A stretch of DNA of 64,000 nt, taken from Bog-756 sp963727075. GTDB taxonomy: Bacteria > Actinomycetota > Acidimicrobiia > Acidimicrobiales > RAAP-2. The notes under the pieces were generated by a model. That model searched no databases. It had not been told where the DNA came from and saw only the letters and a program-made list of their open reading frames with translations. Of the stretch, positions 34,938 through 44,478 are shown piece by piece (position 1 is the stretch's first letter; every line of letters starts with the position of its first letter). Made by a program: the position numbers and the translations under genes. The DNA lies in assembly GCA_963727075.1 (NCBI GenBank), contig CAVSET010000006.1, positions 1,798,001 through 1,862,000 of the forward strand. Direction: 5' to 3'.

Positions 34938-36215
34938 ATGGAGCCCCGTTCCGTGCTCGCCCTCGACGAGATCGACCTGTCCGACCTCGCCTTTTGGGAG
35001 CGGCCATGGACCGAACGCGAGGGTGCCTTCCAGCTGCTGCGCCAACAACGACCGCTGGCCTTCTTCGAGGAACCCGACCTCACCGAGACCTCCCCGTTGG
35101 CACCGCCCCCGGGACCGGGGTACCGGGCGGTCACCCGGCACGCCGACGTCGTCGAGATCAGCCGGCACCCGGAGATCTACTGCTCCGGCCAGGGTGCCGT
35201 CAGCGTGCTCGACCTCCCCGAGGAGATGGTCGAGTACTTCGCCGGCATGATCTCCACCGACAACCCGCGTCACGCCCGCCTGCGGCGGATCGTGTCGGCC
35301 GCGTTCAACCCCCGCCGGATCAAGAGCATCGAGCAGTCCATCGAGGAAGTGGCCGACCGGGTCATCGATCGGGTGGCTGGCCTCGGGGAGTGCGACTTCG
35401 TGACCGAGATGGCAGGACCGCTGCCTCTCGAGATCATCTGCGACATGATGGGCATTCCCCCCTCGGAGTTCGCCACCGTGTTCCGCTGCTCGAACATCAT
35501 CCTCAGCAACGGGGACCCCGAGTACATCCCCGAGGGCAACGACCCCGTCCTGGCCTTCATCGAGGCCGGCCAGGAGCTCACCGAGCTCATGAACGCGCTC
35601 GGGGCCCACCGGATCGACCATCCGACTGACGATCTGACCACCGCACTCATCACCACCAACATCGACGGCGAAGCGCTGACGCAGGCCGAGCTGGCCTCGT
35701 TCTTCATCCTCCTGCTCACCGCCGGCAACGAGACGACCCGGACGGCCATCGCCCACGGCTTGCTGGTGCTCACCGAGCATCCCGACCAGCGACAGCTGTG
35801 GCAATCCGATCCCGCCGGCCTCGGTGCCACCGGGGTCGACGAGATCGTCCGCTGGGCCTCGCCGGTCATCTGGATGCGGCGCACCGTGGTCGAGGATACG
35901 GTGCTCTCCGACGAGGAGCTCCACCCTGGGGACAAGGTGCTCCTCTTCTACAACTCCGCCAACCGGGACGAGGCTGTATTCGACGAACCCTTCCGGTTCG
36001 ATGTCCGGCGCGACCCCAACCCCCATGTCGGGTTCGGGGCGGCCGGGCCCCACTTCTGCCTCGGGGCCCATCTGGCCCGGCGCGAGGTGGACGTGATGAT
36101 CCGCGAGCTCTTCACCCGGCTGCCCGACATCGAGGCATCCGGGGAGCCCGACCGCCTGCGTTCCAGCTTCATCAACGGGATCAAGCACCTCCCGTGCCGG
36201 TACTCACCCCGTTGA
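34938..36215 (+). CDS. Cytochrome P450 (CYP124/125/142-like)
   Basis: A 425-residue soluble P450. It has I-helix LLTAGNETTRTA (262-267 AGNETT), ExxR in EIVRW (Glu302, Arg305), and the heme loop FGAAGPHFCLGAH with Cys374 as thiolate ligand. DNPRHARLRRIVSAAFNPRR is typical of the actinobacterial CYP124/125/142 groups, which hydroxylate the terminal carbon of methyl-branched lipids and sterols. ATG 34938 follows TTAGGGTGG. No ferredoxin gene is adjacent. It could feed the branched acyl-CoA block at 12.9-20.4 kb; that is inference from family preference only. Confidence 0.88.
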   Translation: MEPRSVLALDEIDLSDLAFWERPWTEREGAFQLLRQQRPLAFFEEPDLTETSPLAPPPGPGYRAVTRHADVVEISRHPEIYCSGQGAVSVLDLPEEMVEYFAGMISTDNPRHARLRRIVSAAFNPRRIKSIEQSIEEVADRVIDRVAGLGECDFVTEMAGPLPLEIICDMMGIPPSEFATVFRCSNIILSNGDPEYIPEGNDPVLAFIEAGQELTELMNALGAHRIDHPTDDLTTALITTNIDGEALTQAELASFFILLLTAGNETTRTAIAHGLLVLTEHPDQRQLWQSDPAGLGATGVDEIVRWASPVIWMRRTVVEDTVLSDEELHPGDKVLLFYNSANRDEAVFDEPFRFDVRRDPNPHVGFGAAGPHFCLGAHLARREVDVMIRELFTRLPDIEASGEPDRLRSSFINGIKHLPCRYSPR

Positions 36216-36260
36216 GGCCCGCCCCCGGGCGTGCAGCTCCCCGACCCTGAGCTCGAAGGT

Positions 36261-36731
36261 TCAGGGCTTGGCCACCATCACGACCGTCGCCGCGACCAGC
36301 AGGGCCATCACGAGACCGGCCGTCCCCGCCACGAGAAAGCATCTCCGCCCGAGATCGGCGACGGCTGACGGGTCGGCCACCTCGACCTGGAGGGCCCGCT
36401 CTCCGGGCCACAGGACCATCTCGGCCACGAGAGCGGCGGCGACCCACAGCAGGATCCCGCCGAGCACCCAGCCGTCGGCATAGGACCAGTCGCCCCCGCT
36501 CATGGCCATCAGGGCCACACCGAACACCGGGACCAGAACGAGGGCCCGCCCGGCCCAGTTCACCCCCGGCCGGTAGTAGCGGCGTACGGCCTCCGACGGG
36601 GGGCCCGCTCGCCGGAGGGCCAGCGCATACCCACCGGCCAGCGCCACCACTCCGAAGGCGACCAGCGCGGTCAGCACGTGGCCGAGCAGGACCACGTCGT
36701 AGGCGGCATCCCGGGCGTGGTGGACCGTCAT
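36261..36731 (-). CDS. Small four-helix membrane protein (DUF2269-like)
   Basis: A 156-residue integral membrane protein with four helices: VVLLGHVLTALVAFGVVALA, ALVLVPVFGVALMAM, WVLGGILLWVAAALVAEMVL and AGTAGLVMALLVAATVVMVA. The first helix with LGHV and the YYRPGVNW loop recall DUF2269-type predicted membrane proteins. ATG 36731 begins MTVHHARDAAYD. No function is known. It is convergent with the P450 gene and divergent from galT. Confidence 0.7.
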   Translation of the reverse strand: MTVHHARDAAYDVVLLGHVLTALVAFGVVALAGGYALALRRAGPPSEAVRRYYRPGVNWAGRALVLVPVFGVALMAMSGGDWSYADGWVLGGILLWVAAALVAEMVLWPGERALQVEVADPSAVADLGRRCFLVAGTAGLVMALLVAATVVMVAKP

Positions 36732-36954
36732 CGACGGTGGATGCCCATGGTCATCAGGGCGATTCTGGCATCCGGGAGAAGGGCACACCCGCCCCTTGGC
36801 ACCTATCGCGGCCCCGCAATTGCTACGTTAGTGAGAGGGCCTCCGCCATCGCCTGGACATCCCGACCAGGGACGAGTGCCGAAGACTGGATAGAGGTGGC
36901 AACCGGCGTGCGTACATTCACAGGACAACGGCAAAGGGGTGGCGCGCACATCTG

Positions 36955-37947
36955 ATGAACCAGCTCCGTCTCGACCCCCTGACCGGCCGCTGGGTGGTGG
37001 TGAGCACCGACCGGGCGACCCGACCCAAGGCCTTTGCCCCCCGCATGGCGTCGATCCAGGCCGACACGTCACGACCCTGCCCCTTCTGTCCCGGCAACGA
37101 GGAGAACGTGACGCCGACCCTCGAGACCACCGGCCCCGACGGAACCTGGCTGGTCCGAGTGGTTCCCAATCTCTACCCGGCGTTCGAGGGCAACGCCCCC
37201 TTCGTCGTGACCAACCGCGGGCCCGTGTTCACGCAGGCCACTGCGGGTGGCACCCATGAGGTCCTCGTGCTCTCGCCCAGCCATCAGAACTCGTGGTCGA
37301 TGCTGAGCGACGAGCAGACGACCGCGGTCATGACCGCCCTCAGCGAACGCATCCAGGAGCATGCCAGCATCCCCGGGCTGCGCTACAGCCAGGCCATCGT
37401 CAACGCCGGCCGCGAAGCAGGAGCCTCCATCGAGCATCCCCATGGTCAGCTGCTCGGCATGTCGTTCGTCCCCCGCGAGCTGGTCGAGGAACAGGCGGGC
37501 TTCGCCCGTTTCGCCGGTCGTTGCCTGCTCTGCACCACCGTGGACGCCGAAGAGAACGTGAACCATCGGGTCGTCTACGCCGACGAACGGGTGCTGGTCA
37601 TCTGCCCGTTCTGGAGTGGGTCGCCCTACGAGATGCTGGTCATTCCCCGGTCCCACGGTCCACACCTGCACCACAGCCCGCCGAGCGACCTGGTGGCCGT
37701 GGGCAAGGCGCTGAAGGTGGCGCTCGGCAGCCTACGGGACGTGCTCGGCGACATCGCCTACAACTTGGTCTTCCATTCGGCTCCCTACCGCGCCCCCGAG
37801 CCGTACCACTGGCACGTGCACGTGGTGCCGAAGCTGGCCACGGTCGCCGGCTTCGAGCTCGGCACCGGCGTGCTCATCAACATCGTGAACCCCGAGCAGG
37901 CGGCCGAGGAGCTGGCGGTGCGGGTACCGGTGGCCAACGCCGGCTGA
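36955..37947 (+). CDS. galT: Galactose-1-phosphate uridylyltransferase
   Basis: A 330-residue enzyme of the HIT-like transferase superfamily, which exchanges UMP between UDP-glucose and galactose-1-phosphate in the Leloir pathway. It shows CPFCPGNE with zinc-type Cys42 and Cys45, the nucleophile motif IEHPHGQ (161-165), and the C-terminal HWHVHVVPK. The length fits the bacterial class I enzyme. Other Leloir genes (galK, galE) are not in the window, so related enzymes that use other sugar-1-phosphates remain possible. TreS, encoded convergently, also serves alpha-glucan sugar metabolism. Confidence 0.88.
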   Translation: MNQLRLDPLTGRWVVVSTDRATRPKAFAPRMASIQADTSRPCPFCPGNEENVTPTLETTGPDGTWLVRVVPNLYPAFEGNAPFVVTNRGPVFTQATAGGTHEVLVLSPSHQNSWSMLSDEQTTAVMTALSERIQEHASIPGLRYSQAIVNAGREAGASIEHPHGQLLGMSFVPRELVEEQAGFARFAGRCLLCTTVDAEENVNHRVVYADERVLVICPFWSGSPYEMLVIPRSHGPHLHHSPPSDLVAVGKALKVALGSLRDVLGDIAYNLVFHSAPYRAPEPYHWHVHVVPKLATVAGFELGTGVLINIVNPEQAAEELAVRVPVANAG

Positions 37948-37970
37948 GCCCGGTTCCGTTCCCTTCGCGA

Positions 37971-39722
37971 TCAGGCCAGCTCGAAGCACTGCGAGCCGTA
38001 GGGCGCCAGCGTGGCCGGGTAGGGGTGGGCACCGATCAGCGGGAAGGCCACCCGTCCGAGGAGCTCGATGGGCTGGCGGCCGATCCAGCGCTCCACGTGG
38101 AGCTCGGCCGGCTGGGCCAACCGGCTCAGGTTGTGCACGCAGAGCACCGGGTTCACCGGCCCGCGCTCGGGATGGTCCGAGGACGACCGCACGAAGGCCA
38201 GCACGGAGGGATTGGCCGAGGCGATCACCTCGAGCTCGCCCGTGCCGAGGACAGGGAACTCGCCGCGCACGGCCAGGATGCGCCGCATCCAGTGCAGGAA
38301 CGAGCTCGGGTTTCGCTGCTGGGCCTCGACGTTGACCGCCGTGAACCCGTAGACGGGGTCCATCAGCGGCGGCAGGTAGAGCTGATGGAAGTCGGCACGG
38401 CTGAACCCGCCGTTGCGGTCCGGGGTCCACTGCATCGGGGTCCGGACCGAGTCGCGGTCGCCCAGGTAGACGTTGTCACCCATCTGGATCTCGTCCCCGT
38501 AGTAGAGGACCGGGCTCCCCGGGAGGGTGAACAGCAGGTAGTAGAGGAGCTCGGAGAGGCGCCGATCCCGATCGAGCAGCGGCGCCAGCCGCCGGCCGAT
38601 GCCCATGTGGCGCTTCATCCGCGGGTCCTTGGCGTACTCGGAGAACAGGTAGTCCCGCTCTTCCTCGGTGACCATCTCGAGGGTGAGCTCGTCGTGGTTC
38701 CGTAAGAAGATGGCCCACTGGCTGCTGCCGGGGGCCTCCGGTGTCTGGGCCAGGATCTCGGTGATGGGGTAGCTCTGCTCGCGACGGACGGCCATGAACA
38801 GCCGGGGCATGAGCGGGAAGTTGAAGCAGAGGTGGCACTCGTCGTCCTGCCCGAAGTAGTCGGCGACGTCCGCCGGCCACCCGTTGGCCTCGGCCAGGAG
38901 GATCCGCCCCGGGTAGTTGGCGTCCAGCTCGGCGCGGACCCGTCGGATGAAGGCATGGGTCTCGGGGAGGTTCTCGCCGGTCGTCCCGTCCCGCTGGAAG
39001 AGGAAGGGCACGGCGTCGAGCCGGAAGCCGTCGAGCCCGAGGTCGAGCCAGAAGCGGACCACGTCGAGCATGGCGTCGGCCACCTCGGGGTTGTCGTAGT
39101 TGAGATCGGGCTGATGGGAGTAGAAGCGGTGCCAGTAGTACTGGTCCCGTTCCGGGACGTACGTCCAGTTGGACTTCTCGATGTCGATGAAGACCACCCG
39201 GGCCTCGGGCCACCGCTGGTCGTCGTCGTTCCAGACGTACCAGTCGGCCTTGGGGTTGTCCCGGCTCTGTCGCGACTCGAGGAACCACGGGTGCTGGTCA
39301 CTGGTGTGGTTGATCACCAGGTCGGCGATGACCCGGATGCCCCGGGCATGGGCCTCCTCGAGCAGCCGCTGCAGGTCGTCGACGGTGCCGCTCTCGGGGT
39401 GCACCGAGTAGTAGTCGCTGATGTCGTACCCGCCGTCCCGCAGGGGCGAGGGGTAGAAGGGGAGGAGCCACAGGCAGTCGACGCCCAGCCACTCGAGATA
39501 GTCCAGCTTGGCGATGAGACCCGGGATGTCCCCGACCCCGTCGTTGTTCCCGTCGAAGAACCCGCGGATGAGCACCTCGTAGAAGACGGCCCGTTGGAAC
39601 CACAGCGGATCTTCCTCGGGTGGGGGCAACGGGGCCAGATGCCTCCCAGGGTTGGTCAGGCCCCCGATGGGGGCGAAGGGAAGCGATAGTCCGGAGATGC
39701 CCGGGTCGGACTCAACAGCCAC
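37971..39722 (-). CDS. treS: Trehalose synthase / maltose alpha-D-glucosyltransferase (TreS)
   Basis: A 583-residue GH13 enzyme that interconverts maltose and trehalose. Family features in order: FYEVLIRGFFDGNNDGVGDI, GVDCLWLLPFYPSPLRDGGY, VIADLVINHTSDQHPWF, LGLDGFRLDAVPFLF (nucleophile Asp), RILLAEANGWPADVADYFG (acid Glu), FLRNHDELTLEM (third acid) and PGSPVLYYGDEIQMGDN. The DGGYDISDYY and GDRDSVRTPMQW segments are diagnostic of TreS. No C-terminal maltokinase domain is fused. ATG 39722 begins a short variable extension. Confidence 0.93.
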   Translation of the reverse strand: MAVESDPGISGLSLPFAPIGGLTNPGRHLAPLPPPEEDPLWFQRAVFYEVLIRGFFDGNNDGVGDIPGLIAKLDYLEWLGVDCLWLLPFYPSPLRDGGYDISDYYSVHPESGTVDDLQRLLEEAHARGIRVIADLVINHTSDQHPWFLESRQSRDNPKADWYVWNDDDQRWPEARVVFIDIEKSNWTYVPERDQYYWHRFYSHQPDLNYDNPEVADAMLDVVRFWLDLGLDGFRLDAVPFLFQRDGTTGENLPETHAFIRRVRAELDANYPGRILLAEANGWPADVADYFGQDDECHLCFNFPLMPRLFMAVRREQSYPITEILAQTPEAPGSSQWAIFLRNHDELTLEMVTEEERDYLFSEYAKDPRMKRHMGIGRRLAPLLDRDRRLSELLYYLLFTLPGSPVLYYGDEIQMGDNVYLGDRDSVRTPMQWTPDRNGGFSRADFHQLYLPPLMDPVYGFTAVNVEAQQRNPSSFLHWMRRILAVRGEFPVLGTGELEVIASANPSVLAFVRSSSDHPERGPVNPVLCVHNLSRLAQPAELHVERWIGRQPIELLGRVAFPLIGAHPYPATLAPYGSQCFELA

Positions 39723-39763
39723 GTGCGCACGCTACCTGAGCACCCGCCGCCAGAGGCGCACAC

Positions 39764-40759
39764 TCAGGCGTTCTCCCCCTCCTCGCGCCGGGCCGACAAG
39801 GCGGACAGCAGTCGGTCGGCCGCCTCGTACGGATCGAGGCTCCCATCGAGCATGGCCGAGACGATCGGGGCGTACCGGTCGGTCGTCGTCGCATCCTCGA
39901 TCTGGTCGACCACCCGGGTCAGGAGGATCTGACGGAACTCACGCTCGAGCCGTTGCCGGCGCCGCGCCTCGAGCGTTCCCTGCTCGATCTGGTGGTCACG
40001 GTGCCGGCCGACGGTGGCCCACAACTCGTCCACACCTTCGCCCGTGGTGGCCACTGTGTCGACGATCGGTGGCCGCCAGTCACCCAGTTCGGTGAGGTCC
40101 AACATGAGCTCGAGGTCGCGTCGGGTCTCGCGGGCGCCGGGGCGGTCCGACTTGTTGATCACGAACACATCGGCGATCTCCAGGAGTCCCGCCTTGTTGG
40201 CCTGGATGGCGTCGCCCCAGCCGGGGTTGACCACCACCAGGGTGGTGTCGGTGGCTTCGGCCACATCCACCTCCTGCTGGCCGACGCCGACTGTCTCCAC
40301 CAACACCACCGGCATGCCCACCGCCGACAGGACGCGGATGGCGTCGGGCACCGCCACCGAGAGCCCCCCGAGGTGACCCCGGGCGGCCATCGACCGGATG
40401 AAGACCCGGTCGTCGAGGGCGTGGCTCGGCATGCGCACCCGGTCACCGAGGATGGCCCCGCCCGAATAGGGCGACGAGGGGTCGACCGCCAGCACCCCCA
40501 CCTGGCCGCCGAGGCCGAAGCCTTGTTGGCGGCCGAGGGTCACCAGCCGGTCGGTCAGGGTGGACTTGCCCGCGCCGGGGGCTCCGGTGATCCCGACGGA
40601 GTAGGCCTCGCCGCCGGCCTTGTAGGCCAGCCCGGCGACCTGGCGGGAAGGCTCGCCCCCGCGCTCCACCAGGGACAGCAGGCGGGCCAGGGCCACCCGG
40701 TCACCGCCCCGCGCCGCCTCGAACAGCGCCGAAGGATCGGGGAGGCGGGCCTCGGGCAT
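39764..40759 (-). CDS. meaB: Methylmalonyl-CoA mutase-associated GTPase MeaB (ArgK family)
   Basis: A 331-residue G3E P-loop GTPase that gates cobalamin loading and protects acyl-CoA mutases. It shows Walker A TGAPGAGKSTL, GVLAVDPSSPYSGGAILGDR, the switch ETVGVGQQEVDVAEATD, NKSD for guanine recognition, and a C-terminal dimerisation helix. The mutase subunits are not in the window. The gene starts 31 bp beyond the corrected murA stop on the same strand, so it may be in the murA transcript. Confidence 0.92.
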   Translation of the reverse strand: MPEARLPDPSALFEAARGGDRVALARLLSLVERGGEPSRQVAGLAYKAGGEAYSVGITGAPGAGKSTLTDRLVTLGRQQGFGLGGQVGVLAVDPSSPYSGGAILGDRVRMPSHALDDRVFIRSMAARGHLGGLSVAVPDAIRVLSAVGMPVVLVETVGVGQQEVDVAEATDTTLVVVNPGWGDAIQANKAGLLEIADVFVINKSDRPGARETRRDLELMLDLTELGDWRPPIVDTVATTGEGVDELWATVGRHRDHQIEQGTLEARRRQRLEREFRQILLTRVVDQIEDATTTDRYAPIVSAMLDGSLDPYEAADRLLSALSARREEGENA

Positions 40760-40790
40760 GGGCTGACGAGCCTAGGGGGCGGGCGGGCCC

Positions 40791-42072
40791 TCAGGCTCGC
40801 TTCACGTCGCGCGCCGAGCGAGGCCAGCTTCCCGTCGAGGTCCTCGTAGCCCCGCTCGACGTGGTGGGCGTCGCTGATCACCGTCTCGCCCTCGGCCACC
40901 AAGCCGGCGAGCACCAGCGCCGCACCGGCCCGCACGTCGAACGCCCGCACCGGTGCCCCGGAGAGCCGTCCCACCCCGCGCACCACCGCGTGGTGGCCCT
41001 CGGTGCGGATGTCGGCACCCATGCGACGTAGCTCCTCCACGTAGCGGAAACGGCCGAAGAAGAGGTTTTCGGTCACGATCCCCACCCCGTCGGCCACGGT
41101 CAGGAGCGTGACCAGCAACGGCTTGTAGTCGGTGGCGAAGCCCGGGTAGGGCAGGGTGGCCACGTCGACGGCCTGCAGCCGGTTGAGGCCGTCGCGGGCG
41201 GCCCGGAGGCCGCCGGGCACCTGGTCGATGTGGATGCCGGTGGCGGTGAGCTTGCGGATGAGCATCTCCATGTGGTCGGGGCGCCCGTCCTCGATCACCA
41301 CCTCTCCCCCGGCCAGGCCGGCGGCCACGAGGAAGGTGGCCACGACCAACCGGTCAGGGATGACCGAGTGGGTGGCGGGGTGCAGCTCGTCCACTCCCTC
41401 GACCTCGATGCGCGAGGTTCCCGCGCCGCTGATGCGCGCCCCCATCGAGTTGAGGAACTCGGCGAGGTCCTTCACTTCCGGCTCACGCGCCGCGTTCTCG
41501 ATGACCGTCGTCCCCTTGGCCAAGGTAGCCGCCATCAGCACGTTGTCGGTGCCGGTATGGCTCGGGTACTCGAGAACGACCCGATTGCCGACGAGCCGGG
41601 GCCGGGACGCCACCGTGGCCTCGACCCGACCCTCGACGTAGCCGTGGGACGACTTGAACGACGCACCCATCGACTCGAGGGCGCGCAGGTGCATGTCGAT
41701 CGGTCGGGGCCCGAAGTCGTCGCCACCGGGAAGCGAGACCCGCGCCCACCCGTGCCTGGCCAGCAGCGGTCCGAGCACGACGACCGAAGCCCGCATCCGC
41801 TCGACCAGCTCGTAGGGAGCCTCGGGGACCACCTCGGCCGGAGTGGTCACCACCAGCTCGTCGGGGGATCCCCCCCGCCGGATCTCGACCCCCATGGAAC
41901 CGAGGACCTCGCCCATGATGTCCACGTCGGTGATGCGGGGGACGTTGGTGAGCACGTGCCGGCCCTCGGCCAGCAGGCAGGCGGCCATGAGCTTGAGGAC
42001 CGAGTTCTTGGCGCCACCCGCGCTCACGGTCCCCGAGAGACGCCCGTTGGGGTTGACGAGGAACCGATCCAC
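40791..42072 (-). CDS. murA: UDP-N-acetylglucosamine 1-carboxyvinyltransferase (MurA), Asp-type; frameshift near 3' end
   Basis: About 426 residues of MurA, catalysing the first committed step of peptidoglycan synthesis. GTG 42072 gives MDRFLVNPNGRLSGTV with Lys22-Asn23. Other marks are YPSHTGTDNVLMAATLA, EDGRPDHMEMLI and GYEDLDGKLASLG. The active-site loop reads LPGGDDFGPRPID: Asp118 replaces the fosfomycin-reactive Cys, as in M. tuberculosis. The last residues need removal of one base near 40806-40816 to end GADVKRA at the stop 40791-40793; otherwise the frame runs into meaB. It is divergent from glpX. Confidence 0.92.
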
Positions 42073-42192
42073 TCCACAAGTATGGCCCGCCCGCACCCTC
42101 CGGCCCGTTGATACCGGTACGCTGCGGCCGAGCCGTCCGTGTCGAAGGGCAGGCGGCGCCGGAGCCGGCGCCAGCCACTATCGTCGTCGTCC

Positions 42193-43188
42193 GTGACCGT
42201 CTCACCACAGGCACCCGATCGCAACCTGGCCATGGAGCTCGTCCGGGTCACCGAGGCGGCGGCGCTGGCCGCTTCCCGATGGATGGGACGAGGTGACAAG
42301 GAAGGGGCCGATGGGGCCGCGGTCAACGCCATGCGCATCGTCCTCTCGACCATCTCGATGGACGGGGTGGTCGTCATCGGCGAGGGCGAGAAGGACCACG
42401 CCCCCATGCTCTACAACGGGGAGCGGATCGGAGACGGCAACCCTCCTAAGGCCGACATCGCCGTCGATCCCATCGACGGGACGACCCCCACCGCCCTCGG
42501 CCGCGGCGGGGCCCTGGCTGTGATCGCCGTGTCGGAGCAAGGCACCATGTTCGACCCTGGCCCCTGCGTCTACATGGAGAAGCTGGCCGTCGGCCCCCCG
42601 GCGATGGGCACCATCGACATCACCCGGCCCATCGAGGACAACCTGAAGGCGGTGGCCCAGGCCAAGGGGACCTCGGTCCGAGACCTGGCCGTGGCCATCC
42701 TCGACCGGCCCCGCCACGCCGAGCTCATCGCCTCGGTGCGCGGCGCTGGGGCGCGAATCCGCCTCATCACCGACGGCGACGTGGCCGGCGCCATCGCCAC
42801 CGCCTGGCCGGATACGGGGGTGGACCTCCTGGTCGGTGTGGGGGGCACCCCCGAGGGGGTCATCGCCGCCGCCGCCCTCAAGTCGATGGGTGGGGAGATC
42901 CAGGGCCGCCTGTGGCCCCGCGACGACGGAGAGCGGCGCGCCGCGGTCGACGCCGGCTACGACATCGACGCCGTCCTCACCACCGACGACCTGGTGAAGG
43001 GCGACAACTGCTTCTTCGCCGCCACCGGGATCACCGACGGGGAGCTGCTCCACGGAGTGCGGTACGACCAGCTCGGGGCCACCAGCCAATCGCTGGTCAC
43101 CCGGTCCAAGTCCGGCACCGTGCGGCTCATCGAGGCCCGCCACCCGCTGCACAAGCTGGCCGAGTACAGCGCCATCGAATTCGGCTGA
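42193..43188 (+). CDS. glpX: Class II fructose-1,6-bisphosphatase (GlpX)
   Basis: A 331-residue gluconeogenic phosphatase. Metal and substrate motifs are GEGEKDHAPMLYNGE, DPIDGTT (92-98), GGTPEGVIAAAALKSMGGE and DDLVKGDNCFFAATGITDGE, the set expected for GlpX. GTG 42193 gives a normal N terminus (APDRNLAMELVRVTEAAALA). It is divergent from murA with about 120 bp between them and convergent with the repeat protein gene. Confidence 0.93.
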   Translation: MTVSPQAPDRNLAMELVRVTEAAALAASRWMGRGDKEGADGAAVNAMRIVLSTISMDGVVVIGEGEKDHAPMLYNGERIGDGNPPKADIAVDPIDGTTPTALGRGGALAVIAVSEQGTMFDPGPCVYMEKLAVGPPAMGTIDITRPIEDNLKAVAQAKGTSVRDLAVAILDRPRHAELIASVRGAGARIRLITDGDVAGAIATAWPDTGVDLLVGVGGTPEGVIAAAALKSMGGEIQGRLWPRDDGERRAAVDAGYDIDAVLTTDDLVKGDNCFFAATGITDGELLHGVRYDQLGATSQSLVTRSKSGTVRLIEARHPLHKLAEYSAIEFG

Positions 43189-43239
43189 GCCCCGGCACCG
43201 GGGTCGGCGGGTTGGCCCGAGCCGGCTGGTCGCCCGGGG

Positions 43240-43801
43240 TCAGTCGTTGAGCGGGTAGAGGACAGCGTCGCCCGAAGCGTGCACGAACCCGCCGAGGTCG
43301 ACCAGCCAGTAGCCCTGGCCGGTGGCCGTGCCCACGATGCCGCTGGCCTGCAGCCCGCCGAGGTCGTGGGGCTGCACGGCTCCTCCGGTGGCGCCACCGA
43401 AGGCGTAGACGGTGCCGTCTTGGGTGGTCATCCAGTAGCCCGATCCATCCGCGGTGGCGAGGCCGACCATCGGTGAGTCGATGCCGAGAATGCCGGGCGA
43501 GCCGAGGTAGGGCGCGCCCCCGAAGCTGAAGACGCCCCCGTCGGCGGCGACCAGCCAGTAGCCGGTGCCGGTGTGGGTCACGGCCATCGCCACGATGGGA
43601 CTGTTGAGCCGGATCCCGCCCAGGGAGCCGTAGAACGGGACACCCCCGAAGGTGTAGATGCCACCATCCGCACCCACCAACCAGAACCCGCCACTGGGAT
43701 CACCCGCCATCCCGACGATCGGTGCGGCGATGGACCCCGACCGCACCGATGAGCACCGCCGCACCGACTGCCGCGCCCAATCGTCCGGGCCGAGTTCTCA
43801 A
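43240..43801 (-). CDS. Secreted GYWLV-repeat (propeller-like) protein, probable frameshift after signal peptide
   Basis: The mature part has four or five imperfect repeats of about 36 residues: GGFWLVGADGGIYTFGGVPF, GYWLVAADGGVFSFGGAPY, GYWMTTQDGTVYAFGGA and GYWLVDLGGFVHASGDA. I recall such repeats as common in secreted Acidimicrobiia proteins; each probably forms a beta-propeller blade. In the open frame the start would be GTG 43764 with no export signal. A TTG at 43801 behind GGAGGAACCC opens a signal-peptide-like segment RTRPGRLGAAVGAAVLIGAV in another frame, so one base is probably wrong near 43735-43755. It follows atpC by about 130 bp. Its role is unknown. Confidence 0.65.
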
Positions 43802-43935
43802 GGGTTCCTCCGACGTGCTTCCGCCCGCATCGCCCGCCGGTGACGACGCGGCGCGTATTCCTACTACAACGTCTCGCTCAGATCCTCCGACCGATCGTCA
43901 GGTCCCCCGACCGACCCAGCCGCCGCGGCGACCGG

Positions 43936-44460
43936 TCAGCCCGTTCCGCCGGCGGGAACCGTCGAGGCGCCGGCGTCGACGGTCTCGATCCGCACCTCGG
44001 CGCGGCGTCGGGCCGCCTCGGCCTCGACCAGCTCGGGGTCGGCCTCCTCTTCGGCCGCTCCCGCCGCCCGGGCGCCCGATACGGTCAGCTCGGCCACCCT
44101 GGCCTCGGCTGCCACGAAGGCGACCCTGGCGCGCCCGACGTCGATCTCCGCGGCGAGCTCGGCCACGCCGATGAGCAGGGTGACCCGGGTCCCGCTGGTC
44201 GGTTCGCCGGCGGCCTCTCCTCCGTCCCGGTCCTGGTCGACCTGCACGAACCCCCCGTGGGTGGCCACCCGTTCCTCGTCGCCCTCGGCTCGCACCACCC
44301 GGACCACACCCGGCTCCACCGTCCCGACCAGTGGGGCATGCCCGGCCAGAAAGGTGATGTCGCCCTCACCGGTCCGGAGGACGACCTCGGTGGCGAGCCC
44401 GTCGACCAGCACCCGCTCCGGCGTCACCAGGTCGACCGCGAAGAGATTGGAGTCAGGCAT
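43936..44460 (-). CDS. atpC: ATP synthase F1 epsilon subunit
   Basis: A 174-residue subunit of the F1 central stalk. The N-terminal beta sandwich is clear (FAVDLVTPERVLVDGLATEV, FLAGHAPLVGTVEPGVVRV, THGGFVQV), with an acidic insertion of about 15 residues (DRDGGEAAGEPTSG) before the last strand. The C-terminal helical region is Ala/Glu-rich and extended. It is the last gene of the atp operon, 18 bp after atpD. Confidence 0.92.
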   Translation of the reverse strand: MPDSNLFAVDLVTPERVLVDGLATEVVLRTGEGDITFLAGHAPLVGTVEPGVVRVVRAEGDEERVATHGGFVQVDQDRDGGEAAGEPTSGTRVTLLIGVAELAAEIDVGRARVAFVAAEARVAELTVSGARAAGAAEEEADPELVEAEAARRRAEVRIETVDAGASTVPAGGTG

Positions 44461-44478
44461 GGCGGCGGCCGACCCCGA

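Noticed and set aside
43936..44460. Frameshift in atpC because of its odd acidic insertion
   Set aside because: The frame continues into normal family sequence on both sides; the insertion is in frame and of a kind seen in variable loops.
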